NCBI GenBank assembly: GCA_000320545.1
Contig: ADNK01001820.1
Location: 86,001-150,000, forward strand
Length of the DNA: 64,000 bases
Reading direction: 5' to 3'
Origin: Bigelowiella natans CCMP2755
Taxonomy: Eukaryota; Cercozoa; Chlorarachniophyceae
Shown in pieces: positions 12,980 to 25,826 of the stretch; position 1 is the stretch's first letter, and each line of letters opens with the position of its first letter. Below the pieces are notes generated by a model. The model was not told the DNA's origin and searched no databases. It saw nothing but the letters and a program-made list of their open reading frames with translations. The position numbers and the translations under genes were made by a program.

Positions 12980-15670
12980 ACCTCCACCTCATTTGTAGTT
13001 TTAGGGGCTAAATATCATGTCTATATGCATATGGTCATACGTATGGAGAACGATACATGTATTTTTGTGTATCAAAAATTACGCGAAGGATATCACCTAC
13101 CAACGAAAGCTATTTTTTTGATATGATATAAGCACATATTCCATTGATTTGTAAGTTCAAATTCCAAAATTATGGATTAGAAGATGCGATGAAAGTTAGG
13201 GAATCACGTTGTAGAACGACCTAAACAGATGAATGCTAGAATGCGGTCAAGTCTCGTCACAAAGGGTTAGCTGACGAAACAAATGGCATTTTTGACGCAC
13301 CATAATTACACGCAGTACGCACTACAGTAGTAACGTGTACGTACATCGTAACTGCAAAAACGCACGTGGCTGACACGCATGCACACGAGATGCACAATGA
13401 TCACACCGTGTGACACGCAGCGCGTGTGTGCATTGATTGTCAATGCACAATAATGTAGCAGGGCCATGCCGCATGCACGCTGTTGTGCCATTGTGGCATT
13501 CCTTTCATGTGCAATGAAACGAGGTCATTGATCTTATACAACTCGCATGTATGCATCGTGTGGTCAGTCTAGCTAGACCACGCTTGCGCAACGCAATTGC
13601 ACGTCGCATCTGTAATGATGTCTACACATCGTGATGTGGTGCGATGCGCGTGCTGCGCGATCGAAGGGACAATGGAACCCCAACAGCAGCACGTCCATCA
13701 AGCAAGTCTAGAAGTGACAAAAGACACCTTGTGTGGTGTGCACATGACAAACCTGCACGGTTGTTGTGCACGCCTACCTAGCTACACATGGCTACATCGC
13801 ACACGATGATAATGGTGTGTGCAAATGGACGTGACACCCACATTGAGTGCATTGCATGGCTGCGTGCCACGCATGCACCAATGTCTTCATGTGTGCCACT
13901 TTTTGTGCACAGCACAGCACATGCTCCACTGACAGCACACACTTGATGTGCTGCACACGAGCTTGACTCACGTGCACACAACAATGGGACACAAGTGTGC
14001 ATGGACACAGGACACGACGTTCAGCATCATGTGATGCACGTGGCGGTGCGCAATTGACGATTTGTCTGAGCCCTTCCGCCATTGCTAGATTGTTGCGTGT
14101 GTGTTGTGCAATCGCCTGGCGCTGCAATGCCACTTGATCAGAGTTCGAAAGCAGGGTGCAGCCAGTTCGTTCAAAGGGCGGCGTTGCTTGGTTCGTTTGT
14201 CCATCACACAGCGACGCATTCTGGCATTGTTCAGCCACGTCGTCTGGCGGCCAACACGTCTGACAATTGCGTTTCTGTTCTGGACGCAAAGTGTGAAAGG
14301 AAGACACAGTGACGATCGTGCACAACGTCTTTTCCCTTTGCCTGCACCTTCGCCTAGATTTCAATTCGAGTTTGAACACCCTCAACACTGCTGGACTGGT
14401 CAAGGAGGCTTTTTCTCTGTCACGTTCTCACTCATCGATGACACCTTTTGAAACGCAGCTGATTCAGTTTCCCAACACCAATTGCTCGTTGATCTCATTC
14501 TTTTCATCCCTCAATTTCTCGATTGTTCACTGAGAGAGTGTCCACCTGATTTCCCCACACCTCCCTGTTTCCGTGCGCTGAAAACACGTCAAAGCTTGTT
14601 GTGCCTGCCCCCCGGACGCAAGCCTCGCAGGATGAGCACCTGTGCTTTCGAAATCCTCCCACTAGACGTTCCGTCATCATCGTCTGGCATCCTTTTCGCG
14701 TCAGAAGATCCACTCCGCTTCATCGAGTCTGTCCAGAGTCACGAGGCAATCAGCTTGCCATGAAAAGAGAATTGAGAGTTCGTTTCACGTCCGCTGCATG
14801 AACATTGAACATTGAACATGCATTGAACATTTGACATGGCATTGATGCAAAATCTACACGAGCAAGAACCACATGGGGGACAAGCGCATGCGTGTAGCAG
14901 CGCCAACAAAAATCATCGCAAGCGCTCAGACAGCATTCCATCGACCACGACAGACAACGCACAATGAACAATGATGACGAACTGCGTTTCCAAAACGTTG
15001 CAAGACATTTGCAGTGTGCGAAATGCAGTGCCTCGAACTGGCTTCAGTGAGGACTGTGACTAGCAAATCAACTAGCTGGTTTTTCAAAATGGCATGATTC
15101 AGTCATTGTGAAGCAATGACACTAGCGGCAAAATTCTGGCGGCGTCCACTCTGAGCAAAAACTTCCTGAAGGCCATGTCCACACAACGATCTACGTTTGG
15201 ATCATCTGATGGCCCCCCCAGCAGAACTTTGGTTTTGAAAGAGTCTGGAGCTTCAAAGAATGAAGAGCAAAAGGAAGAAGCTGGGCCCAGAGCTGATCTC
15301 ATGCACGAGAGAAGTTTGTTTCTCTCTGCATTCCATTCACATCTCAGCTGAGTCAATCATGTGAACAAAATGCAAAACGCCGTACATACTTTATTCATAT
15401 CCAGCATTTTATCAAGTCGTAGAAGTAAAAAAAGTTTGCGTTTCCATACAATGTCGTGCTGAAAGGTAGCAAAAAAAGAGGAATTTTTGGAGTCATCTCT
15501 GTGGCTCGAATCACAACCAGACGAACGTGCGATACTCCACGTTCCTCTCTCAATATCTAAGCTAGGGATAGGGAGGAGATAAAAGAAACTTGCTAGTTGC
15601 GCTTCACACAATAATAGGACAGTGGAACTGCGATTGATGGACAAGGGTTGTTGTAGTGGAGTGAGTTCCT
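12980..15670. other. Spacer; palindrome-rich block and a compositionally odd segment
   Basis: 13270-14050 is dense in GCATGC-, TGTGCA- and CACGTG-like words and has no credible exon. 14050-15360 differs: it is more even in composition, and ORFs of 60-200 codons overlap on both strands (for example 14403-13792 minus, 14101-14451 plus) without recognisable homology. It could be a decayed gene or mobile element, but I found no terminal repeats or transposase motif. Confidence 0.4.
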
Positions 15671-16780
15671 ATGAATGGCCCAAAAAAAAAACATTTTATA
15701 CCGAATGGTAAGGCTAATGGTGCAAATTTCAAGCCTAAGGTTGTCTCGAGAAGCCACGATGAATCAATCAATACCAAGGAGGCCCGGTTATCACGGCTGC
15801 GAGCAAAGTACGATTCATTCCTTTCCTCCCCCCATTTAGATAAGACGGCCAATAGTAGCGTGAGCGTGAGCGTAAACGGAAACAGTCCCAACGAACTCGC
15901 CTCGATCAATAACGAAAGATCAACGGATTTGGATCTAGATCCATTACACTTCCTCTCCTCCTCGTCACGAGCAATGTTAGAAAGCGGTCTAGATTACTCA
16001 TCGCATATTACATCTCGAACCCAGCCTCTTACTGACCATCCTAGCCGCGACACTAGCGTATTTTCTTCTCCAAGATCTAGGGTCATTCTCCCTCCACCCC
16101 GACGTACAAATTTGGACAGCAATATTTCTAGTCATCAACATCATCATCACCTAAAGATTCCAAGACCCGCCCATTTTCAATCCCTTTCAACCCATTTACC
16201 TCGAGAGAAGCCCGTAAAGCGCTCGAATCGGTTTGCTTCTAACCATCTTCGTGCTCCTTCGCCATACTTAACACACACAAATGACACCAGCTCTGACGAG
16301 ATGAGCAAGCGAAGTGCCCGAACTCTTCAAAGGGACTCTCTGAGACACAGCAGTCGCCCCACCTCTTTTATTCGTCGCTCTTACTCTGCCAGCGTATTCC
16401 CCACGAAGGGTGTTGGGAGAGATTTTCAGGAGAGGAAGGCTTTGGATATAACCTCAAACGCTGATTTGGGGCAACTACTTAGAAAACTGCAGGAGAAAGT
16501 TGATAGAATGGAGCGCACACTTTCTCGGGCGCAAACACCAACATCAGAATCTCGATATTCTGATGAGATCACTGAGAACAAAACCCCTGATCGGAAAAAA
16601 CAGCATGATGTTAAAGAGACAGAAGTTCCACACGACGATGATCCCCGAGATCTACCTGCGTGGGTTTTTGTGTTCCTTCTGTTTTTAGTTTCTATATTTT
16701 TGTATAGTGCTGGCCAACCTGTATTTCTTGTTGCAAATACAGCATTTATTTTTATACTGTCTCTAAAGTATCTAATATAG
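15671..16780 (+). CDS. Unrecognised 369-residue protein with coiled coil and C-terminal membrane hairpin
   Basis: An intronless ORF starts at ATG 15671. Residues 1-260 are hydrophilic, rich in Ser, Arg and His and probably disordered. A short coiled coil follows (LRKLQEKVDRMERTL, about 267-281). Near the C-terminus DLPAWVFVFLLFLVSIFLYS and a further hydrophobic stretch form two membrane segments that end the protein. This layout (cytosolic disordered region, coiled coil, C-terminal anchor) suggests a tail-anchored or hairpin protein of an internal membrane. No family was recognised. Confidence 0.65.
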   Translation: MNGPKKKHFIPNGKANGANFKPKVVSRSHDESINTKEARLSRLRAKYDSFLSSPHLDKTANSSVSVSVNGNSPNELASINNERSTDLDLDPLHFLSSSSRAMLESGLDYSSHITSRTQPLTDHPSRDTSVFSSPRSRVILPPPRRTNLDSNISSHQHHHHLKIPRPAHFQSLSTHLPREKPVKRSNRFASNHLRAPSPYLTHTNDTSSDEMSKRSARTLQRDSLRHSSRPTSFIRRSYSASVFPTKGVGRDFQERKALDITSNADLGQLLRKLQEKVDRMERTLSRAQTPTSESRYSDEITENKTPDRKKQHDVKETEVPHDDDPRDLPAWVFVFLLFLVSIFLYSAGQPVFLVANTAFIFILSLKYLI

Positions 16781-18455
16781 CTTTAAGATTACTAAAGATT
16801 TGATAGATATCATCAGTTTAACTGAAACTACTTAAAGAAGTATGGATAATGATATGCAAACCGGTATGGTACGACGATATGTGATGTATCGTCTTCAAAA
16901 TTTACCGTACGATGATGAACATATGAAGTACTTAATTACATGTGCATGCTGGAACGTTATGCACATATACAACATGTGTGTACACTTGTGTATATACATA
17001 TGTGTGCATGAATGTTCGTATGATTGTGTTTGCGTGCGTGTGTATGCGTGTGTGCATAATGCTAGTTAGCTATCCGATCCTTCATCAGTAGCAGCTTGAT
17101 TTGTGACATGACAACTACTTTTTTGCGAAAGCACTCCCGTAGCACCACATAGCTGCGAGACACGTGTGTAAGTGCACCATCTGCTTGCATGCGCAAAAGG
17201 TCCGCTGCATTTTCAAGTATAGCATCATGATGTACGTAGGTTGCACCGCTGCGTGTGCTGTATGTGTGGATTATCTGCTAATAATGGCATAGAGACAACG
17301 TAACTATAATATGCAACTAGCGCTTGTGATAAACCTACTACATCAGGATGACTATTGAAAAAATGTAATCATTTCACTAGACCATCTCATTATCATTCAT
17401 GTGTATAGAGCCGCAACTTTGCACAGCTATATTAAGGATGAATACTGAAAGTATGAAATTTTTTCATTCAACACATCCGCCAATGATCACTTCTGCAGCG
17501 TTGAACTTAGCTAGTTACGCGTACACCAGTGCGCAGGCACTGTAGTCATACATATAGCGATGAACTGCCGCGCCAGAATCAAAAGCTAAACATCAAATTT
17601 GGTAATCTTACATCTCCGCATAGCTACTGCAGCTATGCTGCCTGCGGTGGCCTTCATGCAGCGCCGTTGTTGCTTTGGAACCTGTTGTTGCTACGATACG
17701 ATGCATACAGACTCGATGCTCCTGGGAAAATTTGGTTGCAAACATATGCGACATAGCCAGTGTGGCATGCAGCGAGACATTGCATCATTTATATCCTTTA
17801 CACTCACGTACGTGAGAAACGAGGGAAAAGGGATTTTCCACCTGATCGATCGATTAGCGCCATGTACCTACCGCCATGTTATCTCTCGTCATGACTCTGC
17901 ATTTAGTTTTTTCACCGCTCACATCATTGTAAAATGGGAAGAAATTCATTTAATATATCTTCCTTCTCTTTACCTGGCATTTATTCTTTGACCTCCCCTC
18001 AGTAATAATACCGTGGTGAGTGTCGGACTCTGAGCATTTCGGGCTAGAGAACGCAAAACTCTCGCCTGCTCCTTCTTCGGAGGTCATAGCCTAGAGGTAT
18101 CAAAGTATCTACGGACACTAGCGTAGCCGTAGCAGTAAGTTGTGTCAAGAATCTATCAGATAATACTGGTGATGGGAAAATCATAGGGCAGGAAAAGCAG
18201 GGTGGGAAAGAGAGCAGACGGGATGATGCTGAGATTGAAAATGGCGAAGGAATAAGCATCGATAGGGCAGATCGCTTCATTAAGGTGATGCTGGTGCTGG
18301 AACAATTACCTCATCCATATTTAAATTTTGAAAATACATTGGGTGCAATACACACATACACAAGCACGCACACACATTTTGATATATACATTTATGTGTG
18401 TGTGTGTGTTATTTCATAACGGCACAAATTCTTACACATTTTATAACAATCCGAG
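16781..18455. other. Spacer without a supported gene
   Basis: 16850-17800 is again rich in ACATGT, GCATGC and GTGTGTGC words. 18030-18300 contains overlapping ORFs on both strands without a recognisable product. A short GT repeat lies at 18394-18410. Confidence 0.45.
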
Positions 18456-19042
18456 TTAGGTATCTTCCCCTTGCCCTTTCTTAGTACCCGGCACTTTCCT
18501 AGCATTTTTTGGCAACGTCTTCCCCTTGCTTCGTGAAGCGGTGGCAATTTTCCAGTCTTCGTCGTTCTTTCTCAGTTGGCACAAACGAGTTAGCCGTATC
18601 CTCGACTACCACAATGCAAGATTATACGGATCTCGTCATGCTTTCCACGTTCGTCGTTCGCTTTCGAAGATATAATCTAAGTATAACTTAGAGATATTCA
18701 CAGAGTGCAGCTGGGCTCCACTGGCAACTGTTTCACGATCGTCAAAACGTCGTCCTCAATCACTAAACGAATATGCTGTTTGCTGTATGCGATGAGTCTC
18801 TGATAGTACTGACACGGTAAATTATCTATGCCATCACCTCAACCTTCCAAGCTCATGCACTCAGAAATTTGCGATGGATTGGGGAAACCGGCACCTGCTC
18901 GTCGACCACCATTATCTCGGGTTTCATTGGCAAAACGACGTTTAGAATTTGTCCTACAATTTTGTGGTGCGACAAGGACAGTATTTAGTATCAGGAAGAT
19001 TGTAACCTGCCTATCGAAATTTGTCGTCTGTGGTAGGCAAGT
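18456..19042 (-). CDS. Small multi-exon gene, product unrecognised, 5' end unresolved
   Basis: Four phase-consistent exons were read: 19042-19007, 18953-18895, 18825-18722 and 18605-18456 (stop). The introns are about 53, 69 and 116 nt. The peptide has a basic start (RRQISIGR, KRRFANETRDNGGRRA), a middle helical segment (YYQRLIAYSKQHIRLVIEDD) and a lysine-rich tail (SRSKGKTLPKNARKVPGTKK). The start codon is not visible in the first exon, so at least one more exon lies upstream, in or beyond the 79-bp repeat array. Family unknown; a small nucleic-acid-binding protein is only a guess from the charge. Confidence 0.5.
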
Positions 19043-19060
19043 CTGCTAATTTTTAGACGG

Positions 19061-19366
19061 TAAAATATCCTATAGAAATTAGTCTAATGATGAATAATAA
19101 TGATGAACCATGGCACCATCTCCGCTATTTAATCGCCCGTAAAATATCCTATAGAAATTAGTCTAATGATGAATAATAATGATGAACCATGGCACCATCT
19201 CCGCTATTTAATCGCCCGTAAAATATCCTATAGAAATTAGTCTAATGATGGATAATGATAATGAATCATATCACCATTTGCGATATTTAATCGTCCGTAA
19301 AATATCCTATAGAAATTAGTCTAATGATGGATAATAACAATGAATCATATCACCATCTCCGCTACT
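19061..19366. repeat. 79-bp tandem repeat, about 3.9 copies
   Basis: Units beginning TAAAATATCCTATAGAAATT start at 19061, 19140, 19219 and 19298, exactly 79 bases apart. Copies 1 and 2 are nearly identical; copies 3 and 4 share changes (GATGGATAAT for GATGAATAAT). The array sits between two divergently transcribed genes. 79 is not a multiple of three, so it is not a coding repeat. Confidence 0.95.
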
Positions 19367-19561
19367 CGCTCGCCAAATTCTCGCTCATAATCGCACACCT
19401 CAAAAGGAGGACATGTAAGCCGGAGGAGGAGGGGTTTGATGGTGTACTCGCTGCAGTACGGTGTGTTCTTGTGTTGTTCTCATGTGATACTATTATTCTA
19501 CCTCACTAAACAGAGAGCTGGTCTCCCCTCGTGGATTCTTTCTGTTAAAACCATTCCATGG

Positions 19562-20149
19562 ATGGGCAAAAAATCACGCAAGGACGATTCCCGCGTGAGC
19601 AATCGGAGATGGAGCAATACCTCTGTGAGAGATGATGCACTGGAGCTTTTGGTGGTTCTCTCTACGCTCGGGATTGTTTGCGTTTCGAGTTTGTTGTTGT
19701 CCCGATCAGCTCCTTCAGTGTATCCACCATTTCTAGGCTTCAAGAACTACCCAGACAAGGTACTCCGCGACGAAGCAAGACGAATGAAAGAGGTGTACTG
19801 TCCGAAGGATTGGAAACACTTTACGCCTGCTCAAAGACCACGGGATCTGCTGAGGAGGCAGATTTTAATTAGAACTTACTTGAAGCCATTTAAGTTGAGG
19901 CCGAGGAGCGTGCGGAAGATCGAGGAGCACGCCAGAGGCAAGCGCCTCCAACATCTCTTCCGCGTTCTGAAAGAGAGACCGAAATCGCTGCTACGAAAGC
20001 GTAAGAAATGGGCTTTCGAGGAAGTTTTTAAGGAACACATTGTGGCAAGGCTTTCACGAAATGAGAAAAAGAATGAATCCCTGCTGCTGCAGTTGAGAAA
20101 AACAATAAAGTCAGAATTTCATAACTTTATTTCGAAGCATATTGTTTAG
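19562..20149 (+). CDS. Unrecognised basic 195-residue protein with one membrane segment
   Basis: I chose ATG 19562 because the encoded start (MGKKSRKDD) is hydrophilic and follows the repeat array and promoter-like DNA; an in-frame ATG at 19439 would add 41 residues. One hydrophobic helix lies at about residues 27-46 (LELLVVLSTLGIVCVSSLLL). It is followed by a long, very basic helical region (PRDLLRRQILIRTYLKPFK, RLQHLFRVLKERPKSLLRKR). There are no introns. The pattern fits a single-pass membrane protein with a large cationic domain. No family was recognised. Confidence 0.6.
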   Translation: MGKKSRKDDSRVSNRRWSNTSVRDDALELLVVLSTLGIVCVSSLLLSRSAPSVYPPFLGFKNYPDKVLRDEARRMKEVYCPKDWKHFTPAQRPRDLLRRQILIRTYLKPFKLRPRSVRKIEEHARGKRLQHLFRVLKERPKSLLRKRKKWAFEEVFKEHIVARLSRNEKKNESLLLQLRKTIKSEFHNFISKHIV

Positions 20150-21128
20150 ATTTACGGGGGAAATATGGGTGCGGGAAATAATATGAGGAAGTTTATTGTC
20201 CACATTGCATCATAGCATTTGTGCCAACTCTGCATTTTATAGAGAATTTTACTCTTCCACAAACATACAAGGTCGATCGTATCCGTGCAGCGTTGGTACA
20301 AATGCCACAATGCAATGTTAACGATACACGACATGCGCCATCACGCATTTAGATTAGCCACGCGCACATAGTATGGCTTCAAAATTCTGGAAATATCATT
20401 TCGATAGATCACGCAATGAGCATGCAAAGCACTGTGCGTAGGGTCGTAGGGTCTGCGCAACATGAAACACCATGTTGTAGACGACTAGAGAATGAAACAC
20501 AGAATGCCATGCACATGTACATACATGTAAGAGCCTTTATCATTTATTACACGACATCGCACGAATGCATGCTATTATTATTCTGTTTGTCTAGGTGGCG
20601 CGGTACGTTTTATTCATTGTACGTTGGATGATCGACGGTGTCACGCATATACGATAGCGAATAAGCCGCCAGCATATGACCTATTTGAGCGAGCGGGCAC
20701 CGCATAGTCTAGTAGTCATCATGCAAAATTTGTGTGCAAAATTTGTACCGCACATGTAGTCTAGATTGTGCGAACAGTTGCTGCGAGACAGCGGTGCACA
20801 CACATACCACGTTACTTCCTATCATTTATCCATGTGACAAAGCTAACGTACGCCTGCTAGCCTGTGCATCATTGCACTGATCGGTACGCTACATACCAAT
20901 AAGCCAAGTCATAAGAAGGCAAACACGTTATTTACACGTACACGTGAAACTCAAAATTAGGAGAACCGTTTATTTAGTTAGATTAAATATTGATTCGCAT
21001 TCATCATTGCAGTAAGAGAAACTAGCTCGTTCGGTCTGCCCACGGGCAGTGGCGCTCCGCCCTGCCATCTTTCAACATTATATATTTCTAAGACTCACGA
21101 TTATTATCATGCCATGAGAGGTGTACGT
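20150..21128. other. Spacer, palindrome-rich, without a supported gene
   Basis: No exon could be supported. ACATGTAC, GCATGC, CACGTG and similar words are frequent between 20330 and 20950. The spacer separates a plus-strand gene from the 3' end of the minus-strand mannosidase. Confidence 0.45.
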
Positions 21129-22050
21129 TTATCGCTGCTTCTTGGTGTTATTAGAGTTACAAGAGAGCACGTTGAGGTGCAGAAGGAAGCATAGACCAGC
21201 CACACTTGCTGCTCCCATAACGAATCCATACTCGAAACCGTTCGGAATATACCCTGCAGAGTCTTTCTCGAGTTGTTCTAGCATGTCGTTGCTCACCTCT
21301 TCTGACTGCCTAGCTTCCTTTCCACCCTTCGCTTCAGGGGGGAATGGAGGCAGATGTTGAGCTGTGGTAGCTTGCTGCTGCAGTGCCAAATTTTGTGCCG
21401 GTTGATTTGACGCTGGATGTACAGGCGGTCTCGGCTGCGGTGGTATAGCTATAGGAGGAGGATGAGGAGGTCCAGGCTGCGGGTGGTTGTTGTTGTTGTT
21501 GTTGTTATTGTTGATGTGAGAGAAGTCAGAAGGTACGAAAGATACGGTCTGAGGCTTCGCTAATGCTTTTGCATAGTCCGGAAACTGTTTCTTCACGCCT
21601 TCAAGCCAGTCCTCCCTTTCTTTCTCTCCTAGTGCGTCTCGAAGCACCACAGTGAGAGTCTTGATGTCTCCTGGTCGGATCACGACGGAGGGGGCAGGAA
21701 GGGAGAGCAGCTTGCGCGACCGCTCAAGAGCTGATTTGGACAGGAAGACGCCCTCCTCTTCTGTGTTCTGAGAGGCCTGTCGATCCATCTGCATCTTATC
21801 CAATCGCTTCGTAGCCTCATCCACCGTCTGAGTCGATACCCGGAATGAGAGTGCATCCAAGAATCTGCGAGAAGGAGGAGGAGGAGGAGGAGGAGGAGGA
21901 GGAAAGGGTGGTATCGAGGAATAGGAGGAACATCATAAAGAAAAGATAAGATAGCAGTACTAGTAGTAGCAGAGGCCACATCTCTTTTCTAGGCACAGCA
22001 CTAAAAAGAATTGCCTCGGTATCACCCGCTGTTACCATCATCAGAAATAC

Positions 22051-22092
<42 letters not shown>

Positions 22093-23175
22093 CACACAAA
22101 CCTTTCTCCCTGATGGGTGCTCGAGAGAGTGCTCTGAGTGACTTGGTCTATGCTAAGAGTTTCGAACAGCCGCTTGTCGCTGTCGTCAAATGGCAGACGG
22201 AACTCGGGCGCGGAGGGCGACAGGCTGCGAAGCCGCAGTACGACCTCATCTGTTGCCCCATCCCTTACCTGCGTGTGGCAGTTATGTTGTATAAATCGAT
22301 AACACGACAATGACGACGACGATGAACAGAAGAAAAATAATAGAGGAGGAGGAGAAGGAGGAGAAGGAGGAGGAAGAGGAGAATCTAAAGATCAAATACG
22401 ACAAATGCATTTGGAGAGTCATTGCTACTGCTACTGCTCATCGTCATCATCATTGTCATCACCATTTTACTACTACTCCTACCACTACTAGTACTACTAC
22501 CATTAGAGACATGATGTGGATGTGCGCTGGGAGTTCCGTTTTGAGCGGTGCGAATTGTGATAAGAGAGCTTCCTCATTAGAAGCTGTGGCATCTGCGGCC
22601 GCTGTGAAGAGCACATGCGGAGGATTATTGAGACGAAGCTGATGCAGCTCAAATAATTCCTTCGAGAGGGGCACTTTGTCCAGAGTGAACCACAGAGTCA
22701 CCTCGGGCCGAGAGGCATCACGAACAGCTTCTGATAACCCTCGCCCGTCGTCCTGAAGGGAGAAGATGTTGTATGTTATTGTTGGACCAGTAAGATATGG
22801 ATGAGAGTTTGGTAGATGTTGAGGGGAGGGAGGGGAGAGTCGTCAGAGAATATCATCTTATTTTGGATTTTGCTGCTCCTCTTTCTATCCACTATCATCG
22901 TCACTTCGCTATAAAAATGAACAAAACGGTACTAACTTGATTGAGCTGTCGATGGATCATCATCTCAATATGTCCCTCGTCCTGGCTTCCAACGCCAACT
23001 GAGTGTGAGTTCAAAATGGAAAACCCATAGCCCCCTCCACCAGCAGGCTCAGCGATACGACCGCCGTATACCGACGGCCAAAAATTCTTCGATATCTTCC
23101 CGGCCATCAGTGACCGCCTTGGCACAAATTCGAGTCCATTGTGTGTTGCGATCTGAGCGTGTTTATGTTTGTATG

Positions 23176-23219
<44 letters not shown>

Positions 23220-23618
23220 ACTGACAAAGAGGATGTGAGCGAGTGATTTAGTGAGAGAGGGAGAGACTGCTTATTACATTAAAATAAAAGCTCGCGCGCA
23301 CAGATACGCATGCGTACCTCTCGCTGGTTCTTGATGTCAGTCTCAAAGTAAGTAACGAGTTCTTCGTTAAGTCCCACGTTGACGGTGAGAGTTTGCTGCA
23401 GCGCGAGGGCATTCAGCACTTTCCCTCCTTTTGGAAGCATCATCTGCACCTGTGGTGATAATAGGAAAAGTAGGAGTTGTAGTGATATTAGTGCAGCAGT
23501 TGTAACAGGAAGAGGAGGAGGCGGTCTAAGGCTTTGTTTATAGATGATGTCCGGTTATGGTCAATTACAGACTTTGTTTATAGATGATGTCCGGTTATGG
23601 TCAATTACAAACTTCTTC

Positions 23619-23653
<35 letters not shown>

Positions 23654-24664
23654 GTTCCTCATCTTCCTCCTACTACCCTATAGAAATGGTTAAGAGATTT
23701 ATTGCTACACATTATTATCATCACCCCAAAGCCTAGATCTCCTGTGACCCCAGTGACAACATCTACGACATTGCCTCGGAACACACGACAGCGTGCACTG
23801 CCACTAGCTCCAACATGCTCGGCTGGTCGCACAGGGCGGAAGATGTACGCCCCTGATTTGTGCGTGCGGTACCTTTCGATATTTTCAACACAACAGTATT
23901 ATCAGTAGGAGGAGGAGGAGGAGGAGGAGGAGGAGGAATTTATGGTGGTGGTGGTGGTGGTGGTGCCCTTTTTTGTCGTTGTCGTCGTCGTTGTCGTCGT
24001 CGTTGTCATTGTTGTTGTTGACTGTGAGATTTGCTTCTACTTCTACAAACTTGTTCGTCTCCTCTATTCTCATCATCTCACCGTCTGAGCGTCTGATCGA
24101 TGCGCACGCGCCGTTGCTGCTGTTCCCCGCGCTTATCCGTCATTGCACGAAGGAGACAATGTTGACTCAACTCCACTTTGTATACCTGAGGAGACAGATA
24201 TAATATGTCAAGCTGCTGCTGCTTATGATGACAGGGAAGACGAAAAAAATGATGATAATGATAATGATAATGATGATGATAATGATGATGATGAGGGAAA
24301 AAATGATCTGCATCTACACCTCGTTCTCGATGAAAATCTCCCCTCTGCTCCCCGCCGACTCCAAATCGCCCTTTTGCACCCCACCGTTATTATCGACGCC
24401 CCGGAGCATGCCTAGGAGAGAAGTGAGGGGTGGGGGAGCAAAGGAGAAAGATAGAAATGAATAAAACCATATAATTCACACTCCAGAGATCTTGCAATGG
24501 GACTCTGCAGCACTCGCTCTTTCCTTTTTATGGCCAAGAAACCGCCTCAAGATCACACAATTTCAGCGCCGCGCCGTAATTTCTGTGTCTCATGATTATT
24601 TACATCGTCGTAATGTATAACTCCTGTCGAAAACTCTAAGTTTTGAATACTACTACCACTACTG

Positions 24665-24698
<34 letters not shown>

Positions 24699-25826
24699 GC
24701 TACTACTGGCGCCGCTGCTATAATACCGCCTCCTCCACCACCGCCTGGAATATACTCAGTGACTCGGGAGGGCGTAGCTGCGGTCAGCCCGGGGGGAGCA
24801 TCTGCCGGCGATGAACGCACGTGTACGTAGAAGACAGATGCGCCCAATGGAGGCACCTGCTCAAAATAGTAAATTCCATTATCAACAAGGTGAATCAACG
24901 AGGGGGTGAGTAGTAGTAGTAGTAGTAGTAGCTCCCCCTCTGCCTATCTTTCTTTTTCCTCAGAAGAGAGGAGGTGTCACTTTCAATGTTCTGCATAAGT
25001 GCGTATTCTGTCGATGGGAAGAGATGATTTTGCGGAGGAGGAGAAGGAGGAGGAGGAGGAGGAGGAGGAGGAGGAAGGGGAGAGTCGAGAGTCGCTATCA
25101 ACCCAAGACAAGAATAACCTGAGCGAAAAACCGAAGTATATACTCCGATGAGCTTGGGGAGGGGTCCTGCGCACCCGTCCAGTGCCGATCAACTTGAGAC
25201 TGATGATGGGAGAGACAAAGATGGTGGTAACAACATAACGCTCTTACTATGAGGAAATACACTGCATAGTAGTAGTTGTAGTAGTAGTAGTATACATTAA
25301 TACATTGAGGAGTTGTTGGGATGACTACTATACCATCGTGGCAGCTCCCTCGGAATTAGCCACGTACACATGCGGTGAATCCACGTGGACGCTTATTACC
25401 TACATTTGCGAAACTAATGTGGAGAGAAGAAATGTAGATGAAAGCGTGCATAATTGTTGTGTTGATACTAATTACGAGACAGTATTAACGTGCAAGATGT
25501 GTTCAATTTGAACGACATTCTTCGGATTGCCGCTGCATCATTTGCTGTTTGGGTCTCAAATACAAAAAAATGCGCTGCACGTACACAGAAAAATGCAAGA
25601 CACCCCCCCCTCCCCCCCATAACTTTCTAGTGACAACCACCACCACCACCACCACCATCACCTCGCTCCGCTGCCACGAAAGCGAGTTGTAGACGATGAT
25701 TGCATGCACTGTTTTGCCGCGTTCGAGCACACGCGCTGCGTGAGTAAGCTTGGCAGGGTTTGAAGGATCTTTCGTCAGCATGATGCTCAGATACGACTCT
25801 ATGATTCCAGATGCAGTATTTAGGGC

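Noticed and set aside
12711..12980. Plus-strand ORF of 89 codons
   Set aside because: It is antisense to a better minus-strand block starting at 12901 and has no supporting features.
18827..18844. Apparent 18-nt intron in the small minus-strand gene, like nucleomorph introns
   Set aside because: A donor further upstream (after 18895) gives a 69-nt intron with the same phase and is the simpler reading.
21840..22095. Repeat arrays suggestive of CRISPR or satellite structure
   Set aside because: They are simple di- and trinucleotide microsatellites without spacers or conserved units.
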